Origin: Paenibacillus xylanexedens
GTDB taxonomy: Bacteria; Bacillota; Bacilli; Paenibacillales; Paenibacillaceae
Length of the DNA stretch: 64,000 nucleotides
NCBI RefSeq assembly: GCF_007676705.1
Contig: NZ_VEBF01000011.1
Coordinates: 1-64,000 of the forward strand
Direction of reading: 5' to 3'
Of this stretch, positions 17,406 to 25,982 are shown in pieces. The notes beneath the pieces were generated by a model. It saw only the letters and a program-made list of their open reading frames with translations. It did not search any database and was not told where the DNA came from. Position numbers and translations under genes: made by a program. Position 1 is the stretch's first letter; each line of letters begins with the position of its first letter.

Positions 17406-17642
17406 ATGTTAATTACACTTATAGTCATCGTGATCGCGGGGATTATTGGGTGGTTCGATCTCCCTGGTCTCATTCGTCGCAAGGAGTGGAAAGAAACGGC
17501 CGTGTACAGCGGGATGCTTCTCACGGCAACTGTGTTCAGCGTTATCGCCGCAAACTTATGGGAATTTCCAAGTCCACTCTATATCATCATGTGGATCTAT
17601 GAGCCTGTAAATCAATTCCTGGCACACTTGACCGGAACTTAG
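17406..17642 (+). CDS. Small two-helix membrane protein of the ger operon (GerD-subunit-like)
   Basis: 78 residues with two membrane segments (LITLIVIVIAGIIGW and VYSGMLLTATVFSVIAANLW). It begins seven bases after the C-subunit stop and is followed by the first B subunit. Small two-helix 'D subunits' are encoded in many ger operons and tune receptor function, and position plus size fit that role. Confidence 0.8.
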   Translation: MLITLIVIVIAGIIGWFDLPGLIRRKEWKETAVYSGMLLTATVFSVIAANLWEFPSPLYIIMWIYEPVNQFLAHLTGT

Positions 17643-17661
17643 GAAAAAGGAGAGGGACTTT

Positions 17662-18771
17662 ATGCTTGAACAGGGTCGTCTTGGAACAAGACAATTGACC
17701 ACCCTCACCTTCATGATGGTAGTTGGGGACATGATGCTGATCTACCCCTCGGTTATTACGTCCTATGCCAAGCAAGATTCATGGATATGCGCTCTGGTAG
17801 GGGTTCCCCTGGGGATGGCTCTGCTGGCCATGATCCTGAAGTTATGCAGCATGCACCCAGATAAAAATCTGGTACAGATAGCACGAAGCATTCTGGGATT
17901 TTGGCCTGGTACTCTCCTTTCCTGCTTTTACCTATACTTTTTTATTATCGGGGCATCCACACACACCCGAGAAGTCGGGGATTTTATGACTTCCCAAATA
18001 TACCAATATACTCCGGCTCGCATTATCATCCTGATGTTTGTTATCACGATAGGTTGGGGAGTATTCCACGGTCTGGAAACGATAGGAAGAAGCAGTGAAT
18101 TGCTGATGCCTATCGTTATCCTGTTTATTATCGTTCTGGCATTCTGTCTGCTGCCACAGGTGGATACCAGCCATTTGGAACCCGTGAGTGATACAGGCAT
18201 CGTTTCCATCTTGCAAGGAACCCTCGTAAGCATCATATATCCGATAGGTGAAGTCATTCCCATCATGATGCTTCTGCCCTACACTGCCAAACAGGCTCAT
18301 CAGACACGGGACATACTTGTTGCAGCAGGATTTGGAAATCTGTTACTGGCGACGCTGGTTACCATTTCCCTTCTCGTTTTGGGGGCCTTCCTTACGGAAC
18401 ATAATATCTACGTTTCCTTCGTGTTGTCACAGAAAATCAGTATCGCTGGTTTTTTTGAACGGATTGAAGCCGTTATGGCTTCTTCATGGCTCATATCTAC
18501 ATATTTCAAGGCAATAGTGTACCTTTACGCCTTTGTTGTCGGATGTGCAGAACTGTTTAAACTTAAGCAGTATCGGATGCTCATTTTGCCTGCATCCATG
18601 CTTGTATTTGGTTTAGCCAATTTGGTCGCGCCCAGCCTGACTTTTATCGTGATCACCATTGTTCCTTACTGGGTAGATTGGGATGCAACAATAAGTATTA
18701 TCCTTCCAGGGATGTTATTGTTAATCCATATGTTCAAGATGCGTTGGAAAGCCTCCAGATATTCGGGATAA
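17662..18771 (+). CDS. Spore germinant receptor B subunit (GerB family), first copy
   Basis: 369 residues with about ten membrane segments; AAGGAGAGG precedes the ATG. The opening GTRQLTTLTFMMVVGDMMLIYPS and the central IGWGVFHGLETIGRSSEL are diagnostic for GerB (Spore_permease), an amino-acid-permease-like subunit thought to bind the germinant. It is clearly similar to the next gene, so the two are tandem paralogs. Confidence 0.95.
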   Translation: MLEQGRLGTRQLTTLTFMMVVGDMMLIYPSVITSYAKQDSWICALVGVPLGMALLAMILKLCSMHPDKNLVQIARSILGFWPGTLLSCFYLYFFIIGASTHTREVGDFMTSQIYQYTPARIIILMFVITIGWGVFHGLETIGRSSELLMPIVILFIIVLAFCLLPQVDTSHLEPVSDTGIVSILQGTLVSIIYPIGEVIPIMMLLPYTAKQAHQTRDILVAAGFGNLLLATLVTISLLVLGAFLTEHNIYVSFVLSQKISIAGFFERIEAVMASSWLISTYFKAIVYLYAFVVGCAELFKLKQYRMLILPASMLVFGLANLVAPSLTFIVITIVPYWVDWDATISIILPGMLLLIHMFKMRWKASRYSG

Positions 18772-18813
18772 TGACAAGGCCCGTGTCGAGCATAAAGAAG
18801 GAGTTTGCGGCTC

Positions 18814-19935
18814 ATGTTAATCAAAGATAACATTACCATTCGGCAATTTGCACTGCTGACCTTCCTTGTCATGGTTGGGGATATGATTTTGTTGTATCCC
18901 TCGCTCGTCACCGCTTTCGGCAGGCAGGATGCATGGATCTGCTCCCTGCTTGGTCAGCCCATTGGTTTATTCATCATGTGGATTCTATACAAACTTCATC
19001 AAACGCATCCGGAGCTTTCTCTTATTGAAATCTGCCACAAATTACTGGGGCCATGGGCAGGATCCATACTATCAGCTGGTTATCTGTTCTATTTCGCCAT
19101 AGGCGCTGCCATATGCATCCGCGAGGTCGGCGACTTTATGACAACGCAGATCTACCTTCAAACCCCCATACGCGTCATTCTGATTATGCTCCTATGCTCC
19201 ATCTTTTGGGGGCTTTTGCATGGTTTGTCTACTATAGGTGGAAGTAGTGAACTGCTCACTCCCATCGTTGTTGTCTTTATGATCCTACTATTCCTGGGCC
19301 TTCTGCCCCAAGTAAACAGTTCACACCTGCAGCCATACCTGAATACTCCCTGGCTGCACCTTGTTGAGGCAGTCATTAGGGGGGCATTTACTTCCTTTGG
19401 TGAACTCATTGTTATTACGATGGTTCTCCCTTATGTGAAGCAGGGGCCTCACATCAAACGAGACATGTTGCTCGCCACCCTTGCCGGAGGGCTATTACTG
19501 AGCCTGTTACTGCTCATCTCTCTCATGGTTGTTGGCCCCATCCTGACTCAGCATAACATCTATATCTCCTATATCCTGGCCCAAAAAATTAATATAGGAA
19601 ACTTCTTTGAACGTATTGAAGCCTTGATGGCCATAGCCTGGTTAATTGCTACTTATTACAAAAGTTTGCTGTACATGTTCGCTTTTGTTGTGGGAACAGC
19701 CCAATTATTTCGCTTAAAGACATACAAGCCGCTTATTCTGCCTTCAGCGATGTTGTTATTCGCGCTAGCTATTCTGGTTGCTCCTAATGTCATTTTCTAC
19801 ACCAACACCATCATGCCTGCATGGGTGGACTGGGATATGACTGTCAGTTTTATCATCCCCCTGTCCCTGTTACTCGTTCATCGGATTCGTTATGGCAAGA
19901 AAAATCAGCGAGCAAATAAACGAGTACCCACATAA
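18814..19935 (+). CDS. Spore germinant receptor B subunit (GerB family), second copy
   Basis: 373 residues from ATG at 18814; GAAGGAG lies about ten bases upstream, while the TTG at 18805 is too close to it. TIRQFALLTFLVMVGDMILLYPS and FWGLLHGLSTIGGSSEL align throughout with the preceding copy. Two B subunits in one operon can pair alternatively with the same A and C subunits and broaden the germinant range, as shown for some Bacillus receptors. Last gene of the operon, ending at a strong terminator. Confidence 0.95.
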   Translation: MLIKDNITIRQFALLTFLVMVGDMILLYPSLVTAFGRQDAWICSLLGQPIGLFIMWILYKLHQTHPELSLIEICHKLLGPWAGSILSAGYLFYFAIGAAICIREVGDFMTTQIYLQTPIRVILIMLLCSIFWGLLHGLSTIGGSSELLTPIVVVFMILLFLGLLPQVNSSHLQPYLNTPWLHLVEAVIRGAFTSFGELIVITMVLPYVKQGPHIKRDMLLATLAGGLLLSLLLLISLMVVGPILTQHNIYISYILAQKINIGNFFERIEALMAIAWLIATYYKSLLYMFAFVVGTAQLFRLKTYKPLILPSAMLLFALAILVAPNVIFYTNTIMPAWVDWDMTVSFIIPLSLLLVHRIRYGKKNQRANKRVPT

Positions 19936-19976
19936 AAAGGCTGTGTTCACGGGATCTCCCGCAAACACAGCCTTTA
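19934..19976. terminator. Bidirectional terminator between ger operon and bcp
   Basis: AAAGGCTGTGTT / AACACAGCCTTT stem with A-tract and T-tract on its two sides. It overlaps the last codon region of the ger operon. Confidence 0.85.
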
Positions 19977-20017
19977 ATGATATGAAGGACATTCCTCCTC
20001 ATGGAGAAAACAGAGGA

Positions 20018-20482
20018 TTACATGTCCTGCAGAGCCTCCAACGCAGCTTCAATATGTCCTTTGACCCGTACCTTCGACCATTCCTTCATCAGAATCCCCT
20101 CTTCGTCGATTAGAAAAGTGGAGCGCACAATACCCATGTATTCCTTGCCATACATCTTCTTGAGCTGCCACACACCATATTGCTCGGCAACCTGATGTTC
20201 TTCGTCAGACAACAGGGTGAACGGCAAGCCGTATTTTGCAATGAATTTGTCATGCTGCTTCATTGGATCCGTACTGATTCCCAGAATAACCGTATTCAGC
20301 CCCTGAAACTCCTCATGCCGATCACGAAAATCACATGCCTGCTGCGTGCAGGATGAAGTCATATCCTTCGGATAAAAGTAAATCAGCACCCGCTGTCCAC
20401 GATAATCCGAGAGCTTCACGGTTTTCCCCGTACTGGACGGAAGCTCAAAATCCGGTGCCAATTCACCTACTGTTAACGTCAT
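20018..20482 (-). CDS. bcp: Thiol peroxidase, Bcp/PrxQ type peroxiredoxin
   Basis: 154 residues from ATG at 20482, which has GGAGGA seven bases upstream. It reduces hydrogen and organic peroxides. The peroxidatic cysteine lies in YPKDMTSSCTQQACDF, and a second cysteine five residues later gives the PrxQ two-cysteine arrangement. APDFELPSSTGKTVKLSDYRGQ at the start is typical. It is a single gene facing the ger operon terminator and not coupled to the ABC genes upstream. Confidence 0.95.
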   Translation of the reverse strand: MTLTVGELAPDFELPSSTGKTVKLSDYRGQRVLIYFYPKDMTSSCTQQACDFRDRHEEFQGLNTVILGISTDPMKQHDKFIAKYGLPFTLLSDEEHQVAEQYGVWQLKKMYGKEYMGIVRSTFLIDEEGILMKEWSKVRVKGHIEAALEALQDM

Positions 20483-20530
20483 GTCAAATTCCTCCATAGT
20501 CTCGCCCCTGAATTGCTATAAGGGGGTTTA

Positions 20531-21316
20531 TTATGATCCTGCTCCGCGATACCGTTTCACGCCATAATTCCATAGCAGTAAGCCCATGGAGCCAAACACC
20601 AACCCCATCACAGGTGTAAGCAAGGCCATGCGATGCATCTCGGACCTCTCCAGGAACAATGCCGCAGGATAGATCCCCACAAAGGCAAACGGAATGATCC
20701 AGGTTAACAGCACCTGAATGGCACGGTTATAGATGGTTACCGGGTAACGTCCATACCCTTGAATGTTATACATCAACGGCAAGATGCCTGTTGGCGCGTC
20801 CGAATAAAAGGACAGAGAAGTCAGTGTGGTGTAGATGCCGGCATAAATCATTACTGAGCTGAGTGCCAAAATAATCAATGCAGGAATATGCCACCACTCC
20901 AGCATCAGACCCATCTCTGCTCCGCTGAAGATCATGATAATCAAACCGATAAACGAGCCCACGAGTGCAGGTGGGTCTACATTTTCAAGCAAGATCTGGA
21001 ACAAATTATGTGCAGGGCGTGTCAAGATTCGATCCATCTCGCCTTTGACGATATATCGCTCACTGAATCCCCACAGATTGATAAAACAACTAAAGATGCC
21101 ATAGGGCACCATAAAATATCCATAAACAAAGAGTACTTCACTCTCACTCCAGCCGCCCAGGTTATCCGTATGCCGGAAGACCACAAAGATAAAGATCAGG
21201 TTGGTCGCCTGAAACAGTAGATCCGATAGGATCTCCACCCAGAAGTCGGCACGGTACGTAAGTCGCGTTTTCATGTAGTTCTTCAAATATTCCCAGATCA
21301 AACCCATATAGTACAT
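20531..21316 (-). CDS. ABC-2 type exporter permease, second subunit
   Basis: 261 residues with six membrane segments; AAGGGGGAT precedes the ATG. The N-terminal YLKNYMKTRLTYRADFWVEIL and central YIVKGEMDRILTRPAH match ABC-2 permeases of the DUF990/'viologen exporter' type that come in pairs with one ATPase. The gene starts five bases after the first permease, so one transcript ATPase-permease-permease is expected. Substrate unknown; such exporters often remove lipophilic or cationic toxins. Confidence 0.85.
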   Translation of the reverse strand: MYYMGLIWEYLKNYMKTRLTYRADFWVEILSDLLFQATNLIFIFVVFRHTDNLGGWSESEVLFVYGYFMVPYGIFSCFINLWGFSERYIVKGEMDRILTRPAHNLFQILLENVDPPALVGSFIGLIIMIFSGAEMGLMLEWWHIPALIILALSSVMIYAGIYTTLTSLSFYSDAPTGILPLMYNIQGYGRYPVTIYNRAIQVLLTWIIPFAFVGIYPAALFLERSEMHRMALLTPVMGLVFGSMGLLLWNYGVKRYRGAGS

Positions 21317-21321
21317 ATCTG

Positions 21322-22116
21322 TTATCCCCCTTGCACGAACAGACGCTTACGCGCCTTACGCCAGATCAGTACCATCGGAAGCAGCAGCACGGCAAACCAG
21401 AACACCTGAATACCGAGTACACTCCAGATGGCTGTACCTTCCACTCTTCCAGTGAACACGGAACCGGGCAGATACGTAATGGCCTGAAAAGGCAATACCT
21501 TCATCACCGCAGACATCCAGCCTGGATATAAACTGATCGGGATGATCAGACCGGAGAATAAATCGACGACGACGCGTTTCATGCGCATCATGCCTTCATT
21601 ATTTTCCACAAAGAATGCCGCCAGTCCCGTTATCACATTAATCTGGGAATTAATGAGGAAACTGAAGAACAGCATGACGAGAAAGCCAATCCACGCTGAT
21701 GGTGCCGTAGGCAGTTCAACCGGGAATAGCAGAATGGCAATGAGCATCCCCGGAATCATGAGGAGCAGGAAGCGGAATATGCCTTCACCAAGCCCTTGCA
21801 TCATTTTGACCATAACGTAATTGATCGGCCTGATGAATTGAATCGCAATCGAGCCATCACGAATATCTGCGGCAATCTCGCGATCCAGGTTGTTGAAGTA
21901 AAAGGCACGTGCCATCCAGGATACGGCGATATATGTGGTCATCTGCGCTGCCGTGAAGCCGCCAAGTTCACCACTGCTACCGTAAATAGCTTGCCAAGTA
22001 AAGTAATACACGCCAATATTCAGCGTATATATCAAAATGCCGGAGTAATAATTCACCCGGTATGCCAGCATCGTTAGAAAACGGATGCGCATAAAATCAA
22101 TAAATGCACTATTCAT
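21322..22116 (-). CDS. ABC-2 type exporter permease, first subunit
   Basis: 264 residues from ATG at 22116, one base after the ATPase stop; the longer open frame to 22221 only overlaps the ATPase gene. Six membrane segments. The N-terminal FIDFMRIRFLTMLAYRVNYYSG and REIADIRDGSIAIQFIRPIN mark it as a paralog of the following gene. The two probably form a heterodimeric membrane channel. Confidence 0.87.
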   Translation of the reverse strand: MNSAFIDFMRIRFLTMLAYRVNYYSGILIYTLNIGVYYFTWQAIYGSSGELGGFTAAQMTTYIAVSWMARAFYFNNLDREIAADIRDGSIAIQFIRPINYVMVKMMQGLGEGIFRFLLLMIPGMLIAILLFPVELPTAPSAWIGFLVMLFFSFLINSQINVITGLAAFFVENNEGMMRMKRVVVDLFSGLIIPISLYPGWMSAVMKVLPFQAITYLPGSVFTGRVEGTAIWSVLGIQVFWFAVLLLPMVLIWRKARKRLFVQGG

Positions 22117-22117
22117 C

Positions 22118-23164
22118 TCAGGATACACCCACCGCTTCTTTCCCTGCTCCCACAATCTCAGGACGCTCGGCGGAACCGGATTGGTAAATACTGCGCACAA
22201 TCTCATCCGTGTTGATCTCAATAATCTGAATATCAGTAATATCTGCCTGTCCTACGACACGTCCGAGGACATCCGAAACATTCAGTTCAAGTGGAATCCA
22301 TACGGAAGCAGACAATTCGTTCTCTACGGTCCAACGCACAGGCAACGCAGTAGTCCACTCCTGCATCTGACTGATGTTGTGACCCGAGCCGAACTTGAAG
22401 CGAATTTCCCGTTCCTTGCCCCACTGGGACTTCAGATGATCCAGACCTCCATCATAGATGATGTTGCCTGCATCAAGCATGATGACCCGGGAACACAGCG
22501 CCTCAATGTCCTGTAAATCATGGGTTGTAAGCAAAATGGTAGTTCCATGCTCTTTGTTCATGTCTTTCAGAAACTCCCGAATCTCCGACTTCACGACAAT
22601 ATCCAGACCAATGGTTGGCTCGTCCAGAAAAACAATACTCGGGTTATGCAACAAGGCTGCAACCAACTCACAGCGCATACGCTGACCGAGACTGAGCTTC
22701 CGTACCGGACGGCTTAACAGATCCTGAAGCTGCAACCGCTCAACCAATTCATCCAGCCGTTTGCGGAAATCGGCTTCTCCTACACGATATACTTTGCGCA
22801 ATAAATGGAAGGATTCGATAACGCCAATATCCCACCACAATTGACTGCGCTGACCAAAAACAACACCAATATTCTGTACAAACTTCTCCCGTTCCTGATA
22901 CGGAACATATCCACCAACCGATATTTGCCCTGAAGTAGGCACCAAAATGCCGGTCAACATCTTGATCGTTGTTGATTTACCGGCACCGTTCTCCCCAATA
23001 TATCCGCATATTTCGCCTTGCGGAATCTGAAATGAAATATCATTTACAGCCAATACCTCCTGGTATTGACGTGCAAACAGGTCCTGGAACGCGCCCTTCA
23101 GCCCACCTCGGCTTTTCTGGACGCTAAACGACTTGCGCAAATCTTTGACATCAATCGCCAGCAT
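22118..23164 (-). CDS. ABC exporter ATP-binding protein
   Basis: 348 residues. Walker A GENGAGKSTTIKMLTG, Q-loop region GVVFGQRSQLWWD, signature LSLGQRMRCEL, Walker B PSIVFLDEPTIGLD and the switch histidine in LLTTHD are all present. The C-terminal 100 residues form an accessory domain as in multidrug-type ABC-2 exporters. GTGAGG precedes the ATG. Divergent from the LCP gene, with 215 bases between them. Confidence 0.93.
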   Translation of the reverse strand: MLAIDVKDLRKSFSVQKSRGGLKGAFQDLFARQYQEVLAVNDISFQIPQGEICGYIGENGAGKSTTIKMLTGILVPTSGQISVGGYVPYQEREKFVQNIGVVFGQRSQLWWDIGVIESFHLLRKVYRVGEADFRKRLDELVERLQLQDLLSRPVRKLSLGQRMRCELVAALLHNPSIVFLDEPTIGLDIVVKSEIREFLKDMNKEHGTTILLTTHDLQDIEALCSRVIMLDAGNIIYDGGLDHLKSQWGKEREIRFKFGSGHNISQMQEWTTALPVRWTVENELSASVWIPLELNVSDVLGRVVGQADITDIQIIEINTDEIVRSIYQSGSAERPEIVGAGKEAVGVS

Positions 23165-23379
23165 GATTATACCTCACTTGGATTTTGTTGAAATTGCTTG
23201 TAGCCCAAAAAGAAATTATAATGGTATCAGTCAAAATTCAGCAAGCTTTAAAAATAGTCTGGAGCCGCGTCCTGTGCCTGATGACGATGGAGACGTGAGC
23301 GGAAGGCTTCGGCTAGATTATAACAGAAACAACTTTGGACTTATTTTATATTTCATCTCAAATACAAAGGAGAGCTAGC

Positions 23380-24423
23380 ATGACCAGAAAGACGAAGAGA
23401 ACCATCTGGATTTCTCTTGCCGCCTTCGTGTTAATTATCGGAGGAGCAGCGGCATATTATTTCGGTTCTATTCTCAATCAGTTGGACGGTTTGGCAAAAG
23501 ACGGTGACGAATCACCATTCGCAGGTATCGAGAATGTGGAGAAAGTAAATACTCCTGACCCTCCAAAATGGGAAGGTACAGAAACGGTAAATATTCTCGT
23601 TATGGGTGTCGATGCGCGCGGATTGAAAAAAGGTGAAGTTCCCCGCTCCGACAGCATGATGGTTGTATCGCTCGACCCACTCACCAAAAAAATTAATCTG
23701 TTCTCCATTCTGCGCGACACTTACGTCAATATTGACGGGTACGGTAAGGAGCGGATCAACACAGCGATCACTCATGGCCCTAATGCAGCGATGCAAGCTG
23801 CGGGCGACCTGCTCGGCATTCCTGTACAGTATTATGTGTATACGGATTTCCAGGGATTCATCAAATTGGTGGATGCCGTTGGCGGCGTGGATTTTGATGT
23901 GGAGAAGGACATGCACTATACAAGTAAAGCAGACAATAACGAATACGATATTGATCTCAAAAAAGGTTATCAGCATCTGGATGGCGAAACAGCCCTCATG
24001 TACGTTCGTTTCCGTCATGATGCGATGTCGGATTTCGCTCGTTCCGAGCGTCAGCGTGAATTACTGAAAGCTGTGACGGCGAAAATGCAATCCACAACAA
24101 CCATTGCCAAACTTCCTTCCATTCTGGAACAGGTTAATCCTTATGTGGATACGAATCTGACGCTCTCCGATATGTGGAAGCTGGGTGGACTCGGTTACCA
24201 GAGCAGCATGAACGGCAGTGAGCAGATCCCGCCAATGGACCTGCTGAAAGAAGAACGGACAGCTGGTGGAGCGCAGGTATTGACGGTTACGAATGAAGAG
24301 AAGCTGAAGCAGCATATTCAGGATATTATTCATCCACCTGCTACAACGGATGATAGTACAACCAGCACCGAAGACAAAACAGCCAGTGGTGACGATCAAA
24401 AGTCAGAGCAACCGGCTCAGTAA
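23380..24423 (+). CDS. LCP-family (LytR-CpsA-Psr) cell-wall glycopolymer ligase
   Basis: 347 residues from ATG at 23380 with AAAGGAGAG upstream; the start at 23335 has no RBS. A short cytoplasmic basic stretch, one membrane segment (about residues 9-30), then the LCP domain: NILVMGVDARG, RSDSMMVVSLDP, SILRDTYVNIDGYGKERINTA and VRFRHDAMSDFARSERQ. The conserved Asp/Arg residues that bind the polyprenyl pyrophosphate are in place. It should attach teichoic acids or other glycopolymers to peptidoglycan. The tail is a low-complexity Thr/Asp/Glu linker. Confidence 0.95.
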   Translation: MTRKTKRTIWISLAAFVLIIGGAAAYYFGSILNQLDGLAKDGDESPFAGIENVEKVNTPDPPKWEGTETVNILVMGVDARGLKKGEVPRSDSMMVVSLDPLTKKINLFSILRDTYVNIDGYGKERINTAITHGPNAAMQAAGDLLGIPVQYYVYTDFQGFIKLVDAVGGVDFDVEKDMHYTSKADNNEYDIDLKKGYQHLDGETALMYVRFRHDAMSDFARSERQRELLKAVTAKMQSTTTIAKLPSILEQVNPYVDTNLTLSDMWKLGGLGYQSSMNGSEQIPPMDLLKEERTAGGAQVLTVTNEEKLKQHIQDIIHPPATTDDSTTSTEDKTASGDDQKSEQPAQ

Positions 24424-24435
24424 TGTAAAACATGC

Positions 24436-24461
24436 AGAGGGCAGCCATCACGCTGCCCTCT
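24436..24461 (+). terminator. Hairpin after the LCP gene
   Basis: AGAGGGCAG / CTGCCCTCT with an eight-base loop; no strong T-run follows. Confidence 0.5.
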
Positions 24462-24555
24462 CGTTGTGCCCGGCTATATCATTATGAGAAAATCATCATA
24501 TCTTACTGTGGCTTGTTATTTTATTATATTTTGAATGACGAAAGGAAGTTATCTT

Positions 24556-25875
24556 ATGAATACATCACGTTCCCGTTCCGAACTTCTATACGCAGAAGCA
24601 CTTGAACATATTGTAGGAGGTGTGAACAGTCCATCCCGCTCGTTCAAAGCCGTGGGTGGCGGTGCACCTGTATTTATGAAAAAAGCCCAAGGCGCCCACT
24701 TCTGGGATGTCGATGACAACCGTTATATTGATTATCTGGCCGCTTACGGACCGATTGTTACGGGACATGCCCACCCCCATATTACACAGGCGATTACGGA
24801 AGCGGCAGCCAATGGCGTTCTGTACGGTACTCCGACTGAACTTGAGATCAAACTCGCCAAAATGCTGAAGGAAGCGATCCCTTCCATGGACAAAGTACGT
24901 TTTGTAAACTCGGGTACGGAAGCGGTTATGACCACGATTCGGGTCGCTCGTGCCTACACCAAGCGCAACAAGATTGTAAAATTCGCTGGATGCTACCACG
25001 GTCACTCCGATCTCGTACTTGTGGCTGCCGGTTCTGGCCCCTCCACGCTGGGTATCCCGGATAGTGCAGGCATTCCCACCAGTATTGCGCAAGAAGTCAT
25101 TACCGTGCCTTACAATGATCTGGATGCCCTCAAAGCTGCACTGGAGCGCTGGGGTGACGATGTTGCTGCGGTCATGGTTGAACCGATCGTTGGTAACTTT
25201 GGTATGGTTATGCCGGAACCTGGCTTCCTGGAAGGTCTCTGTGCCATGACACGTGCTAACGGCTCACTGGTTATCTATGATGAAGTCATTACGGCTTTCC
25301 GTTTCCATTACGGTTCTACGCAGACGTACGCTGGACTCGATAACCATGCAGAGATCGAACCGGATCTTACAGCTCTTGGTAAAATTATTGGCGGCGGCCT
25401 ACCAATCGGAGCCTATGGCGGCCGTAATCACGTTATGGAGCAGGTAGCTCCGCTCGGCCCTGCTTATCAGGCCGGAACGATGGCTGGTAACCCTGCATCC
25501 ATCTCGGCTGGTATCGCATGTCTAGAGGTCCTGCAAGGTGCGGGTGTGTACGAAGAGATGGAACGTCTGGCTATAGATCTGACCGCAGGCCTGCAAGCTT
25601 CTGCTGACCGTCATGGGATTGCACTGACGATCAACCGGATTCGAGGTGCATTCTCCACTCACTTCTGTGACCACCCAGTTACAAACTACGATCATGCTCA
25701 AGACACGGATGGAGAGCTGTTCGCTTCCTTCTTCCGCCACATGCTGGACCGTGGTATTAACCTGGCTCCGTCCAAATATGAAGCCTGGTTCCTGACAACT
25801 GCTCATACAGACGAGGATGTTCAAGCCACATTGGAAGCCGCAGAAGCTTCCTTCAAGGCGATGGCTCAGGAATAA
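24556..25875 (+). CDS. hemL: Glutamate-1-semialdehyde 2,1-aminomutase
   Basis: 439 residues from ATG at 24556, after AAAGGAA. PLP enzyme of the C5 pathway that makes 5-aminolevulinate for heme. NSPSRSFKAVGGG near the start, VRFVNSGTEAVMTTIRVAR, GCYHGHSD, the Asp of VIYDEVITAFR, the PLP lysine in ALGKIIGGGLPIGAYGG and GTMAGNPASISAG are all present. It stands alone rather than in a hem operon, as with the second copy (gsaB) of Bacillus, so it could be that paralog. Confidence 0.93.
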   Translation: MNTSRSRSELLYAEALEHIVGGVNSPSRSFKAVGGGAPVFMKKAQGAHFWDVDDNRYIDYLAAYGPIVTGHAHPHITQAITEAAANGVLYGTPTELEIKLAKMLKEAIPSMDKVRFVNSGTEAVMTTIRVARAYTKRNKIVKFAGCYHGHSDLVLVAAGSGPSTLGIPDSAGIPTSIAQEVITVPYNDLDALKAALERWGDDVAAVMVEPIVGNFGMVMPEPGFLEGLCAMTRANGSLVIYDEVITAFRFHYGSTQTYAGLDNHAEIEPDLTALGKIIGGGLPIGAYGGRNHVMEQVAPLGPAYQAGTMAGNPASISAGIACLEVLQGAGVYEEMERLAIDLTAGLQASADRHGIALTINRIRGAFSTHFCDHPVTNYDHAQDTDGELFASFFRHMLDRGINLAPSKYEAWFLTTAHTDEDVQATLEAAEASFKAMAQE

Positions 25876-25940
25876 ATAGAATGAATTCTATCAACAATTT
25901 ACCGTACAAGCTGGTTGGTTGATAGTTAGCAATTCACCGA

Positions 25941-25982
25941 AAAAGGCGTCCAACAAGTGATCAACTTGTGTGGACGCCTTTT
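25941..25982. terminator. Bidirectional terminator between hemL and the MocR gene
   Basis: AAAAGGCGTCC / GGACGCCTTTT with an inner ACAAGT / ACTTGT stem. The MocR stop codon (25961) falls inside the hairpin, so the hairpin may be read through on that strand. Confidence 0.75.

Noticed and set aside
22118..22221. Longer N-terminus for the first ABC permease
   Set aside because: The extra codons lie wholly inside the ATPase gene; the ATG one base after the ATPase stop gives the normal family length.
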